Positions 17,242-26,100 of a stretch of 64,000 nucleotides of DNA are shown here, in pieces. Position 1 is the first letter of the stretch; every line of letters begins with the position of its first letter. Source of the DNA: Hyphomicrobiales bacterium (GTDB lineage: Bacteria > Pseudomonadota > Alphaproteobacteria > Rhizobiales > Rhizobiaceae); NCBI GenBank assembly GCA_017305925.1, contig JAFKJW010000180.1:62001-126000 (forward strand). The letters run 5' to 3'. The notes below the pieces were generated by a model. The model was not told where the DNA came from, searched no databases, and saw only the letters and a list, made by a program, of their open reading frames with translations. Made by a program: the position numbers and the translations under genes.

Positions 17242-18015
17242 ATGTTGCCCAATATGGTTTTCGGAGCCGCGGACGCCGGGCTGCTGGGCCAGGCGATCGA
17301 CAGCGTCGGCAGCCTGCGCTTCTGTCCCGCGCTCGCTGCTTGGCTGCACTGCATCGTTCCCTTCGACCATACCGTGGTTTTCGGATATCACGGTGCGAGC
17401 AAGCCTATAGAACTCTACGACGATTTTCCGCCCGACCGGCGAAAGATTTTCGTGAATGATTATGTCGTCGGCCCGTATCTTCTGGATCCGTTCTACAAGG
17501 GTGCGATGCTGCCTGTGGAGCAGGGCCTCTATCGTTTAGGCGATCTGGCTCCGGACCGATTTTACCAGGGAGAATACTTTCGCACGTATTACAAACGCAC
17601 CGAAATAGCCGAAGAGATTGGCTTCTTCTCCGCAATCGGCGAGGGCTATCAAGTAGTGTGGTCGCTCATGCGCAAGGAAAAGCTGTTCAGCGCTCCGGCT
17701 TTCAGACGTTTAGGTCAGGTTGCACCGGTCGTCGTCGCCCTTATCCGCAAGCATTGGGCCAAAATCGCAAATGATCGCAACCTGCATGACAGTCCACCTG
17801 CCGAAATCGCGGGTCCGGGACTCGAAAGGCTTACGCGGCGCGAGCTGGAGATCGTATCCTACATATTACGAGGGCATTCTTCCGAGGCGACGGGACAGGA
17901 CCTGGGAATCTCTGCTGGAACCGTTCGCATCCACCGGCGCAATATTTATGCGAAGCTCGAAATATCTTCTCAACGCGAATTATTTTCCAGGTTCCTGGCC
18001 GGGGTCTCCATCTGA
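17242..18015 (+). CDS. LuxR-family transcriptional regulator
   Basis: A 257-residue regulator with a C-terminal LuxR/GerE helix-turn-helix at about residues 193-250: LTRRELEIVSYILRGHSS, then AGTVRIHRRNIYAKL. The N-terminal 180 residues do not show the conserved tryptophan/tyrosine pattern of an acyl-homoserine-lactone pocket and match no sensory domain I can name. It is transcribed away from the diol dehydratase operon across a 275-base gap and is the obvious candidate activator of that operon. The start ATG has only a weak ribosome site, and an A/T-rich tract (17182-17235) suitable for a promoter lies just upstream. Confidence 0.88.
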   Translation: MLPNMVFGAADAGLLGQAIDSVGSLRFCPALAAWLHCIVPFDHTVVFGYHGASKPIELYDDFPPDRRKIFVNDYVVGPYLLDPFYKGAMLPVEQGLYRLGDLAPDRFYQGEYFRTYYKRTEIAEEIGFFSAIGEGYQVVWSLMRKEKLFSAPAFRRLGQVAPVVVALIRKHWAKIANDRNLHDSPPAEIAGPGLERLTRRELEIVSYILRGHSSEATGQDLGISAGTVRIHRRNIYAKLEISSQRELFSRFLAGVSI

Positions 18016-18038
18016 ATCGGTCGTCATTCAATGCGGCT

Positions 18039-18056
18039 GCCGCCGGGCGTGGCGGC
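18039..18056. terminator. Hairpin between two convergent regulator genes
   Basis: A six-base-pair GCCGCC/GGCGGC stem with a six-base loop lies in the 93-base gap between the LuxR-type and GntR-type genes, which face each other. There is no T-run, so intrinsic termination is doubtful. Confidence 0.25.
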
Positions 18057-18108
18057 TCGACGCCCACCCATGCCCCCATGAATCAGGCTCGATTTCCAAT
18101 GCCGCCCG

Positions 18109-18783
18109 TCAGGCCTGCCCGGCTTCCAGAAGGCAGCGCCGCGTATTGGCCAGATGGCACCGCATTGCCCTCCTTGCCAAGTCCGGGTCCTGCCGACGGA
18201 TGGCTTCCATCACCGCGCTGTGGTCCTCGATCCAGACATGCCGGAATGGCTTGGTGCGGCCATAGGCGTCGGCGCGCAGCCATAGCTCGCTGCGCTGCTG
18301 CTGGTCCCAAAGCAGCTCGACGATGTGGCGCAGCATGGCGTTGCCGCATGCGCCGGCAATGGCGAGGTGGAAGGCGCGGTCTCCCTGCTCGGTCGGCCTG
18401 TCCTGAGCATCCTCCTTGACCATCTGCTCTATGCCGATGGCCATCTTCTCGAAATCGTCAGCGCCGGCCTGCCTGGCGGCAAGCCGGGCCACCTCCGGTT
18501 CCACGATCATCCGGGCGTCGAGAATCTCGAAAGGGGGATAGCCGGCATCCGGTTTTGGGGCGCGGCTCTTGTCATTGACATAGATGCCGCTGTTCCTGCG
18601 CACCTCGACGAGACCGGCGATCTCGAGGCTGACGATCGCCTCGCGGATGGTCGGCCGGCTGGATTCGAAGCGCTTGGCGAGATCGCGCTCGCCGGGAATT
18701 CGGTCTCCGTCCTCATATTTGGAGCGGATGAGGTCCTCGATCTGGCTTGCGACGGCTAGGTAGTTGCGCTCTTGCTTCGACAT
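18109..18783 (-). CDS. GntR-family regulator, FadR (FCD) subfamily
   Basis: A 224-residue repressor-type protein. Residues 5-70 form the winged helix-turn-helix (DGDRIPGERDLAKRFESSRPT is the diagnostic stretch), and residues 85-215 form the all-helical FCD ligand domain with its metal-binding pattern (ILDARMIVEPEVARLAA, then DRAFHLAIAGACGN, HVWIEDHSAV and a late RRAMRCHL). I chose the ATG at 18783 (MSKQERN). It is divergent from the amino-compound genes to its right, and two near-identical palindromes sit between them. It probably represses those genes and itself until a carboxylate or amino acid ligand binds. Confidence 0.92.
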   Translation of the reverse strand: MSKQERNYLAVASQIEDLIRSKYEDGDRIPGERDLAKRFESSRPTIREAIVSLEIAGLVEVRRNSGIYVNDKSRAPKPDAGYPPFEILDARMIVEPEVARLAARQAGADDFEKMAIGIEQMVKEDAQDRPTEQGDRAFHLAIAGACGNAMLRHIVELLWDQQQRSELWLRADAYGRTKPFRHVWIEDHSAVMEAIRRQDPDLARRAMRCHLANTRRCLLEAGQA

Positions 18784-18825
18784 GACTTGGCGACTTGACA
18801 CCGGTGCTGAGTTTGGTTGAGATAA

Positions 18826-18850
18826 CTGGATAACCAGTCTGGCTAACCAG
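18826..18850. promoter_or_regulatory. Tandem palindromic operators for the GntR-type regulator
   Basis: Two near-identical 12-base palindromes, CTGGATAACCAG (18826-18837) and CTGGCTAACCAG (18839-18850), stand one base apart, 43 bases upstream of the GntR-type start and between it and the rightward genes. FadR-type regulators bind short dyads of this kind. Paired sites suggest cooperative binding by two dimers. Confidence 0.6.
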
Positions 18851-18901
18851 CACAATCGCTAGTTCGTCATGCGGATCGTCGCGTGAGGCGGCATATCCGG
18901 T

Positions 18902-19711
18902 TTGTGGCGCATGGGTGACGCTCGGGAGGTCAAAATCGGCCCCAACGTGCTGAGCTGTCCAGAATGCCTCGGATGCCGACACCCGAAACGTCCCTTCTTT
19001 ACTTGGAAAATATTTCCAAGGACTATGGAGGGCGCCGGCATCACGATCTCTGTATCGCTGCTGGCCTATGCGCTCGCCCTCGTCGGAGAGTTGGTGTTCG
19101 GCTTGGCGAGGATTTCGCATTTTCTTCCGGTGCGGGCGGTGGCGGCTGTCTACGTGCAGTTCATCCGGGGCACGCCGCTTCTGCTGCAACTCTTCTTCAT
19201 CTATTATGTGCTGCCCTATGGCGGCATCGTGCTGTCGCCGTTCACCTCCGGGGTGGCGGGCCTGGCGATCAACTACAGCGCCTATATGGCCGAGGTGTTC
19301 CGGGCCGGTATTCTGGCGATCCCTGCAGGACAGCGAGAGGCGGGACGTTCGCTCGGCATGTCGCGGCGCCTGCTGATGCGCCGCATCATCCTGCCGCAGG
19401 CATTCCGGATCGTCATCCCGCCGATCGGAAATTTCTTCGTCTCGATCTTCAAGGATTCCGCGCTGGTTTCGGTCATCACCATGAAGGACCTGATGTTCAC
19501 GGGCGAGCTTCTGGCATCCACGACCTTCAAGCATTTCGAGATCTTCACGCTGGTCGCGATCATCTATTTCTGCATCAGCTATCCCGTGGCGAAACTCGTC
19601 GAATATATCGAGAGCCGCTTCGACAACCGGACCTCGCGGGAGCCGGCCTCACGCGGCCGCTGGCGCTTCATACGGCGCCTGGTCCCGGCGGTCGCCGAGC
19701 ACAAAGACTAA
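18902..19711 (+). CDS. Polar amino acid ABC transporter permease with an aberrant N-terminus
   Basis: A HisM/GlnP-type inner-membrane permease. The core from about residue 43 is typical: GAGITISVSLLAYALALVG, then IRGTPLLLQLFFIYYVLP, and the EAGRSLGMSRR coupling helix (EAA loop). The first 30-40 residues do not look like a permease start and overlap, in another frame, a stretch reading as the beginning of an ABC ATPase. This suggests a deletion junction near 19010-19035. An in-frame ATG at 19025 (MEGAGITI) could be the present start, but its AAGGA site is too close. No ATPase, binding protein or second permease is nearby, so it is probably not a working importer unless partners are supplied from elsewhere. 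Confidence 0.7.
   Translation: MWRMGDAREVKIGPNVLSCPECLGCRHPKRPFFTWKIFPRTMEGAGITISVSLLAYALALVGELVFGLARISHFLPVRAVAAVYVQFIRGTPLLLQLFFIYYVLPYGGIVLSPFTSGVAGLAINYSAYMAEVFRAGILAIPAGQREAGRSLGMSRRLLMRRIILPQAFRIVIPPIGNFFVSIFKDSALVSVITMKDLMFTGELLASTTFKHFEIFTLVAIIYFCISYPVAKLVEYIESRFDNRTSREPASRGRWRFIRRLVPAVAEHKD
18964..19032 (+). pseudogene. 5' remnant of an ABC ATP-binding protein gene
   Basis: From the ATG at 18964 one frame reads MPRMPTPETS followed by LLYLENISKDYGG, which is what the first 20-odd residues of an amino acid ABC ATPase look like. The reading then stops resembling an ATPase and the permease continues in a different frame. I infer that an internal deletion removed the rest of the ATPase, other transporter genes and the permease start. 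Chance resemblance of a 13-residue stretch cannot be excluded. Confidence 0.45.
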
Positions 19712-19738
19712 CTTTCCGCCTGCATCAGGATTTTACCC

Positions 19739-21124
19739 ATGTCAGCTTTACGCAATTCCCTCGCGGTGACCGATATCGCCCACCACCTTCATCCGCGCAC
19801 CAATTGGCGCCAGCACGAGGCCTCGGGTCCCGTTATCGTCCAGCGTGGGGAGGGAGCCGAAATCGAGGACGCGTCCGGACGGCGCTATATCGAGGGCATG
19901 GCGGGGTTGTGGTGTGCCTCGCTCGGTTTCAACCATCCGCGGCTGGCGCAGGCCGGGGCGCGGCAGCTCGAGAAGCTTGGCTTCTATCACACATTCGCCC
20001 ATCACACGCCCGAACTGACCATCGATCTGGCCGCACGCATCGGCGAGTTGGCACCGGAGGGGCTGCACCGGGTCTGTTTCAATACATCCGGCTCCGAAGC
20101 GACCGAGACGATGGTGAAGTTCGCCTGGGCCTATCATGCCGCGCGCGGCGAGCCCGGCCGGCGCAAGGTCATCAGCCGCGATCGCGGCTTCCATGGCAGC
20201 ACGATCGTTGCGGCCAGCATGTGCGGCCTGCCGGACATGCATCGCGAGTATGGCCTACCGCTGCCCGGCTTCATCCATGTGCGCTGTCCCGACCCCTACC
20301 GGGAGCGCGCCGCGGGCGAGAGCGAAGCGGCCTTCGCGCAGCGCCTGGCGAACGAGCTGGAGGAAACGATCCTGCAGGAAGGCCCGGAAACCGTGGCCGC
20401 TTTCATCGCGGAGCCGATCATGGGCGGCGGCGGCGTCGTCATCCCGCCCGCCGACTACTTCCCGCTCGTGCAGGCAGTGCTCGACCGTTACGGCATCCTG
20501 ATGCTGGACGACGAGGTCATCTGCGGGTTCGGACGTACGGGCAACTGGTTCGGTTGCGAGACGATGGGCATGCGCCCGGACATGATGGCCTTGGCCAAGT
20601 CGATCTCCTCCTCCTATTTCCCGATTTCCGCCACGCTGATCAGCGACCGGATCTACGAGGTGCTCGCGGACCATCATATTGGAGCGGTCTTCGGGCACGG
20701 CTTCACCAATTCCGGCCATCCGGTCGGTGCCGCGATCGCCCTCGAGACCCTCGACGTCTATCGGGACATGGACTTGCTCCCGCTGGTCCGCGAGAAGGGC
20801 GAGCGGCTGGGGGCGGGCCTGAGAGCGCGCCTGAACGGCCATCCCTTCGTCGGCGACATTCGGGGGCGCGGCCTGATCTACGCCGTGGAAATGGCGGCCG
20901 ATCCGGCGGCGCGGCGGGGATTCGGGGCGGCCTTCAACGCCGGCGGCCGTGTCAACGAAGCCGCCAAGGCTCGTGGGCTGGTGCTGCGCAGCATGATGGG
21001 CGACATCCTCGGCATCTGTCCTCCCTACGTCATCACCGATCGTCAGATCGACGATCTCGTCGATCGCCTGGCTCTCGCCATCGATGATGTAACTCCGGTT
21101 CTCGCTGCGGAGGCCAAGCCATGA
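19739..21124 (+). CDS. Class III PLP-dependent aminotransferase
   Basis: A 461-residue omega-type aminotransferase. The cofactor phosphate-binding SGSEATE is at 117-123, the aromatic/His motif RDRGFHGST at 147-155, the acidic DDEV at 257-260 and the Schiff-base lysine K287 in MMALAKSIS. GFTNSGHPVGAA is also typical. The full length and intact motifs suggest an active enzyme that moves an amino group from an amine, beta- or gamma-amino acid to a keto acid such as pyruvate. The stop overlaps the start of the SDR gene (ATGA). A second, broken class III gene lies 2.5 kb downstream. Confidence 0.92.
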   Translation: MSALRNSLAVTDIAHHLHPRTNWRQHEASGPVIVQRGEGAEIEDASGRRYIEGMAGLWCASLGFNHPRLAQAGARQLEKLGFYHTFAHHTPELTIDLAARIGELAPEGLHRVCFNTSGSEATETMVKFAWAYHAARGEPGRRKVISRDRGFHGSTIVAASMCGLPDMHREYGLPLPGFIHVRCPDPYRERAAGESEAAFAQRLANELEETILQEGPETVAAFIAEPIMGGGGVVIPPADYFPLVQAVLDRYGILMLDDEVICGFGRTGNWFGCETMGMRPDMMALAKSISSSYFPISATLISDRIYEVLADHHIGAVFGHGFTNSGHPVGAAIALETLDVYRDMDLLPLVREKGERLGAGLRARLNGHPFVGDIRGRGLIYAVEMAADPAARRGFGAAFNAGGRVNEAAKARGLVLRSMMGDILGICPPYVITDRQIDDLVDRLALAIDDVTPVLAAEAKP

Positions 21125-21888
21125 ACCCGCTGTTCGACCTGTCTGATCGCGTTGCGATCGTTACCGGCGGCAATGGCGGGATCGGCCTCGGCATGGCCGA
21201 AGGGCTCGCGGCGGCAGGAGCCCGCATCGCGGTGGTCGGCCGCAACGCCGGTAAGAACCAGGCGGCGGCGGAACGACTCGGCGCCATGGGCACGGAGGTC
21301 GCGGCGATCGAGGCCGACGTCACGCAGGAGGCGGACTGCCGGCGCATGGTCGAGGAGACGGCCGATCGGTTCGGCCGGCTGGACATTCTCATCAACAATG
21401 CCGGCACCAACGAGCGCAAGGCACCGGAACTCTACACCCTGGCGGAGTGGAACGGCCTCATAACGGTGAACCTGACGTCCGCCTTCCTGTGCTCGCTCGC
21501 CGCATATCCGCGGATGCAGGCGTCAGGCGGCGGCAAGATCATCAATATCGGCTCGATGATGTCGCTTTTCGGCGCGTCTTTCGCGGCCCCCTACGCGGCC
21601 GCGAAAGGCGGCGTGGTGCAGATGTCCAAGTCGCTCGCCGGCTCATGGGCCAAGGACAACATCCAGGTCAATGCGGTCCTGCCCGGCTGGATCGACACCG
21701 ACCTCACCGTGGAGGCGAAGCGGCAGGTGACGGGGTTGCATGAGCGGGTGCTCGCACGCACGCCGGCCGGCCGCTGGGGGCTGCCGTCCGATATGGCAGG
21801 CATCGCCGTCTTCCTCGCCTCGCGCGCATCGGATTTTGTCACCGGCACGGCCATCCCGGTTGACGGGGGCTACGCGTCGCAGGCCTGA
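21121..21888 (+). CDS. Short-chain dehydrogenase/reductase
   Basis: A 255-residue classical SDR. Cofactor motif TGGNGGIGLGMA is near residue 15, NNAGTNE near 90, the serine in INIGSMMS, and the catalytic pair in YAAAKGGV (Tyr and Lys near 159-163). It ends with the family's VTGTAIPVDGGY. It is translationally coupled to the aminotransferase, so it may reduce or oxidise the carbonyl formed by transamination. The substrate is not evident. Confidence 0.9.
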   Translation: MNPLFDLSDRVAIVTGGNGGIGLGMAEGLAAAGARIAVVGRNAGKNQAAAERLGAMGTEVAAIEADVTQEADCRRMVEETADRFGRLDILINNAGTNERKAPELYTLAEWNGLITVNLTSAFLCSLAAYPRMQASGGGKIINIGSMMSLFGASFAAPYAAAKGGVVQMSKSLAGSWAKDNIQVNAVLPGWIDTDLTVEAKRQVTGLHERVLARTPAGRWGLPSDMAGIAVFLASRASDFVTGTAIPVDGGYASQA

Positions 21889-21907
21889 GTCCTGAAGGAG
21901 AGATGCC

Positions 21908-22867
21908 ATGGATCGGGAGGCGAAGACGATGCCGGCTGAAACCCGAACGCTGTGGAGCAATGGCGCCGCCTATGTTGACGGCCGCTATATGCCGATCGAG
22001 GAAGCCACGATCCCGATGACCGATTGGGCCTACCGGCGATCGGACGCGACCTATGACGTGGTGGGGGTCTGGAACGGCTGCTTCTTCCGGCTGGACGATC
22101 ACCTGCGGCGCTTCCGGCGCTCGATGGACGCCCTCAGGCTCGCGCCGGTGGAGAGTGACGCCGAGATACGCGACATCTTGTTCGAATGCGTGCGGCGGGC
22201 GGGGTTGCGGGAGGCCTATGTCGCGATGGATTGCCTGCGCGGACGGCCGCGTCCTGGCCAGCCGCGCCATCCGGCCTACTGCCGCAATTACGTGGCTGCT
22301 TACGCGATACCGTGGGTATGGAACCTTCCCCAGGAAAGCCTGGAGCGGGGGGCGCATCTGATGGTGGCGCGGACGCAGCGGATAGCCGAAGCCGCCATCG
22401 ACCCAACGGTCAAAAATTTCCATTGGGGCGACCTGACGCGCGGCCTGTTCGAGGCGTTCGACGCCGGCTGCGATACCGCCGTGCTGCTCGATGCCGACGG
22501 CTTCGTGACGGAAGCGCCGGGCTTCAACGTCTTCGCGGTGATTGGCGGAACAGTGGTCACGCCCGACCGGGGCGTGCTGGAGGGGATCACGCGGCTGTCG
22601 ATCATAGAGCTGTGCGCCGAACTCGGGCTTTCGTGCGAGGTTCGCCCGCTCGCGGCGGAGGAGCTGCGACAGGCCGACGAGATTTTCCTCGCCACGACCG
22701 CCGGCGGCGTCTTCCCGGCTTCGCGGATCGACGGGCGGATCATGGGCAATGATCGTCCGGGCCCGGTCTCCAGCCGCCTGCTGCATCGCTTCTGGGAGAA
22801 ACGCGCCGAGGGATGGCACGCCACGCCCGTCGATCCCGCGCCCTCCACCCCGTCGCCGACCCCATGA
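21908..22867 (+). CDS. Class IV PLP-dependent aminotransferase (BCAT/D-amino acid type)
   Basis: A 319-residue fold-type IV aminotransferase. The Schiff-base lysine is K169 in DPTVKNFHWGDLTRG, and the conserved glutamate and glycine loop follow in VTEAPGFNVFAV and VLEGITRLSIIELC. Fold-type IV enzymes act on branched-chain, D- or R-configured amino compounds; the subgroup cannot be fixed by eye. AAGGAG lies seven bases before the chosen ATG; a second ATG at 21929 also has a good site. It is next to the class III enzyme and the RraA-like protein, in what looks like one transcription unit. Confidence 0.9.
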   Translation: MDREAKTMPAETRTLWSNGAAYVDGRYMPIEEATIPMTDWAYRRSDATYDVVGVWNGCFFRLDDHLRRFRRSMDALRLAPVESDAEIRDILFECVRRAGLREAYVAMDCLRGRPRPGQPRHPAYCRNYVAAYAIPWVWNLPQESLERGAHLMVARTQRIAEAAIDPTVKNFHWGDLTRGLFEAFDAGCDTAVLLDADGFVTEAPGFNVFAVIGGTVVTPDRGVLEGITRLSIIELCAELGLSCEVRPLAAEELRQADEIFLATTAGGVFPASRIDGRIMGNDRPGPVSSRLLHRFWEKRAEGWHATPVDPAPSTPSPTP

Positions 22868-22890
22868 AACCCACCGGGAAGGAACGCGCC

Positions 22891-23550
22891 ATGTCCATCG
22901 ATACGACCGCACTCAAAAGCGTCCTCTATTCGGCCGTCCTGTCGGATCTTCTCGACGAATTGGGGCATAGGCACCAAGCGATGAGGCCCTTCGTCCGCCC
23001 GCTCGACGAAGAGCAGACCTTGTTCGGCCGGGTGCGGACCGGCCTCTATATGAACAGCTACTCTGTCCAGCAGGGCGAGAATCCCTATGAGCTCGAGATC
23101 ACACTGATCGACGATCTCGGGCCGGGCGACGTCGCCGTGCTCGCTTGCGACGGACCGACGGAGCGCCTTGCGCCCTGGGGAGAGCTCCTCAGCACCGCTG
23201 CGCGCTGCCGCGGCGCCGCCGGCTGCGTGACAGACGGCCTCGTCCGCGACATTCGCGCCATCCGCCGGATGAACTTTCCGGTGTTCCACGGCGGCATCGG
23301 CCCGCTCGATTCCAAGGGGCGCGGCAAGATGATGGCAATGGACGTACCGGTGATGTGCGGCGGTGTCCTGATCGATCCCGGCGACTTCATCTTCGGCGAT
23401 GCCGATGGCGTGGTCGTCATTCCCGGAGCGATCGCCGAAAAGGTGGTCGAGGCGGCGCTGGCCAAGATCACCAGCGAGAACAACACGCGAAGTGAACTGG
23501 AGCAGGGTCTCCTGTTGGGCGACGTCTACCGGAAATACGGCGTGCTCTGA
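22891..23550 (+). CDS. RraA-like aldolase/decarboxylase family protein
   Basis: A 219-residue protein of the RraA/HMG-CHA aldolase superfamily. The metal and substrate loop is seen as CVTDGLVRDIRAIRR, carrying the Arg-Asp pair used by class II HMG/CHA aldolases, and DFIFGDADGVVVIP is the conserved C-terminal segment. Such enzymes cleave 4-hydroxy-4-methyl-2-oxoglutarate-like acids or decarboxylate oxaloacetate. With aminotransferases around it, a role on a 2-keto acid formed by deamination is likely. I chose the ATG at 22891 with GGGAAGGA upstream; an earlier in-frame ATG at 22864 overlaps the previous stop. Confidence 0.82.
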   Translation: MSIDTTALKSVLYSAVLSDLLDELGHRHQAMRPFVRPLDEEQTLFGRVRTGLYMNSYSVQQGENPYELEITLIDDLGPGDVAVLACDGPTERLAPWGELLSTAARCRGAAGCVTDGLVRDIRAIRRMNFPVFHGGIGPLDSKGRGKMMAMDVPVMCGGVLIDPGDFIFGDADGVVVIPGAIAEKVVEAALAKITSENNTRSELEQGLLLGDVYRKYGVL

Positions 23551-23588
23551 ACCCGGCCCGAACGCAACGGCAAAGGAGCCCGGAGGCG

Positions 23589-24827
23589 ATGCCGACGCTG
23601 CCCAACACCTCGCCCTTCCGCGGCATCATAGGGTTCTCGCGACTGCGCAGCGAGGCACATCACCATCCGATGGTGATCGTCCGCGGAGAAGGCGTGCATC
23701 TTTTCGACCGCTATGGCCGCGACTATCTCGACGGCGTCGCCAATTTCTACAGTGCGTCCCTCGGCTTCTCCGATCCGGAGCTGATCGAGGCGGCCAAGGA
23801 TCAGCTCGCCAAGATCGCGAATTTCTCGACGCTCAGCCACAAGCTGTCGGAGCCGACCGAGGCGCTTGCGGAGCGATTGGCGGAGATCCTGCCATTGGAG
23901 GAGCCGCTCGCTGGAACAGCTATCATGGCAGCACGCAGGCCACCGCCAGTCTCGGAGGCGGCAGCAACGTCCACAACGCCTTCGGGCTTGAGACCAGCGA
24001 GCGTGCCTTCCTGGCGCAGCCCGACTATGACGAGCATGCGCTGCCGGGGAGGAAGAAGCCGCCTTCACGGCCCGGCTGGTGGAGGAACTGCGCGCGCTGG
24101 TGAACAGGATCGGGCCGGATCGCATCTCGGCGCTCTTCGCCGAGCCGATTTCGGTGAGCGCCGGCGTCGCCGTGCCGCCCGAGGGCTATTTCGCCGGTAT
24201 CGAGACCGTCCTGGCGGAGCACGACATCCCCTTCGTCGATGACGAGGTCGTGACCGGCTGCTGGAAGCTCGGCACACGTTTCGGGACGGAGCGGTTCGGC
24301 TTCCGGCCCCAGGCCATGTCCCTCGCCAAGGGAATCAACTCCGGCTACTGCCCGCTCGGCGTCTTCGCTTTCTCCAAGCCGCTCTACGACGAGATCACCG
24401 AGGCGGCTGACGCCAACGGCTTCCTGATGCATGGCGGCACCTATCACGGCCATCCTCTGGCCTCGGCCATCGCGCTGAAATGCCTCGAGATCTACGAGAA
24501 GCGCGATATCGGCGGTCATGTGGCAAGGGTTCCCGGACCTTCACGAAGCGGCTGGAGAAGCTGCGCGTGTACCCGCTGGTGATATCGGTCCGGCAGGCCG
24601 GCCTGCTCGGCGGTATCAAGGTCGAGCGGGGCGTCATGGGCATGAGGGCGGACGGCCTTGCGCCGCGCATCGTCGCCGCTGCGCAGGAGGCGGGGCTGAT
24701 CGTGCGCGCAAGCGCCAGATGCGTGGTGGTCGCCCCGCCCCTGATCATCCGGGACGATGAGATCGAGGACCTGTTCGACCGCCTGGAGCAGGCCTTCGCC
24801 TCCGTCGGCGCCGACACGTCGGTGTAG
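23589..24827 (+). pseudogene. Broken class III aminotransferase gene
   Basis: Four pieces in three frames together spell a class III aminotransferase. The N-terminus runs from MPTLPNTSPFRG to AERLAEILPLEEPL; a second frame continues with WNSYHGSTQATASLGG; a third carries EPISVSAGVAVPP, DDEVVTGCW and the lysine motif AMSLAKGINSG; the last holds the C-terminus from RTFTKRLEKL to the end. At the first junction (about 23906-23912) some 35 codons, including the cofactor-binding Ser-Gly-Ser-Glu segment, are missing. Two single-base shifts follow, near 24045-24055 in a G-rich run and near 24522-24530. Sequencing errors could explain the two small shifts but not the internal loss. Confidence 0.85.
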
Positions 24828-24908
24828 AGCCGGCCGGTCCGGCGCGGGGCAACCTGGCTGGGAGCCAAGCTGCACGCCGGCGGCGCGCGTCATGACATCG
24901 CCGCTGCC

Positions 24909-25739
24909 TCAAAAGCGCTCCTCATTCTCTCGCGCCAGCACGTCGAACGCGTCGGAGTCAGGGATGTAGCGCTGTTCGGCGCTGCCCCAGTGATAGGTCA
25001 CGGTGATCGTGCGCGTCCCTGGTCCAGGCGGCGCCGCCTCGTCACAGTCCTGTCCCGAAGGCGTCGTCAGATCGGTCACGGTTGCCACGATGTCCGAAAA
25101 GGGTTCTCCCGCACCCTGCTTCAGGTCGAGCTGCTGTGTCCGCTCATAGGCGCAAGCCCTTTCACCGAAAACGAAGATCATGTCGACCAGTTCGAGCCGG
25201 TCGTTGCGCACGAGAACCAGCGCCGCCGTCGTATAATTTTGGCTGGAATTCGCATGCGTGCTGCGTATCGCCAGCAGATCGTCGCCGCTGCCGACCGCCA
25301 GCCGGACGGGATCGAGGAAAGATGTCTCGTTGCCTGTGGCGACGTTCGCGGCGTCGAGAAGCCTGGGCTTGTCCGCGACGTCGAAGAGGGCGAGAATGGC
25401 CAGTCCGACAACATCCCTGCCGCGGCCGAAGTCCAGCAGCAAAGCCATCCGGCCCAGCCCACCGGAGCGCACCGGCACGGCCGTGACCCGGAGAGATGCG
25501 GTTGACTCGGGTTCGAGATCCTCGACGGCCTCGCCGCCGATGTCCCTGACATCGATCGTCTCGTTACCGGCGGTCCCCGGCACGACAAGCCGAACAAGGT
25601 CGGCAAAGGTCACATCCTCCCTGCCGGCAACCGAATCCGTGAAATCGGGAAGCAGGACTGACTCAGCGAATGCCCGCTCGGCGGACATCCAGATGATCGC
25701 CAGCGCAACCAAGACGCCACGCAGTGGAGAGACCGTCAT
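24909..25739 (-). CDS. Secreted protein of unknown function
   Basis: A 276-residue protein that I do not recognise. The N-terminus MTVSPLRGVLVALAIIWMSA followed by ERAFAES is a signal peptide with likely cleavage after AFA, so the product is periplasmic or exported. The mature part is acidic, has the beta-rich spacing of a globular exported protein and contains two cysteines that could pair. AGGAG precedes the ATG. It stands alone between the broken aminotransferase and the peptidase/transporter operon, with gaps on both sides, and shows no tie to either. Confidence 0.75.
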   Translation of the reverse strand: MTVSPLRGVLVALAIIWMSAERAFAESVLLPDFTDSVAGREDVTFADLVRLVVPGTAGNETIDVRDIGGEAVEDLEPESTASLRVTAVPVRSGGLGRMALLLDFGRGRDVVGLAILALFDVADKPRLLDAANVATGNETSFLDPVRLAVGSGDDLLAIRSTHANSSQNYTTAALVLVRNDRLELVDMIFVFGERACAYERTQQLDLKQGAGEPFSDIVATVTDLTTPSGQDCDEAAPPGPGTRTITVTYHWGSAEQRYIPDSDAFDVLARENEERF

Positions 25740-26100
25740 AGTGGCTCCTGTGGGATATCTGGTATGGCCTTGCTATTTCTCGACCTGCTTCCACACAATC
25801 TCACCGGCATGGAGTGACCTATCTTTGATCCATACAGGCGGCTCTCGTCGCGGCCGTTGAAGGGTAGGTTTCGCTCGCCTCAAGCGCGGCAGCTGCTCGC
25901 CCGCGAAGGTCGTTGGATAGACGTGCTGTCATCAGATGCCGGCCGCCTCTCCAGCCAGCATCTTGAAGCACAAAACCAGCAACGCCGGAATCCGAAAACG
26001 ATTCCGTCAATCACTCAACCGCTCTGGATGAGCACCTGCCCCGCTGTCTCATCAGGCACAGTTTGTGCGCACCGACAAAATCCGGCGCGCAAACGAGGCG
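25740..26100. other. Intergenic stretch without a recognised gene
   Basis: About 360 bases between the secreted protein's start and the stop of the C69-type peptidase. I see no coding stretch with convincing composition, no RNA gene and no strong hairpin. It should hold the promoter of the secreted protein gene. Confidence 0.5.

Noticed and set aside
24909-25739. A lipoprotein call for the secreted protein
   Set aside because: No lipobox cysteine follows the signal peptide; the cysteines lie late in the chain.
25740-26100. A transposase or integrase remnant in the gap after the secreted protein
   Set aside because: No conserved transposase motif, terminal inverted repeats or target duplication could be seen.
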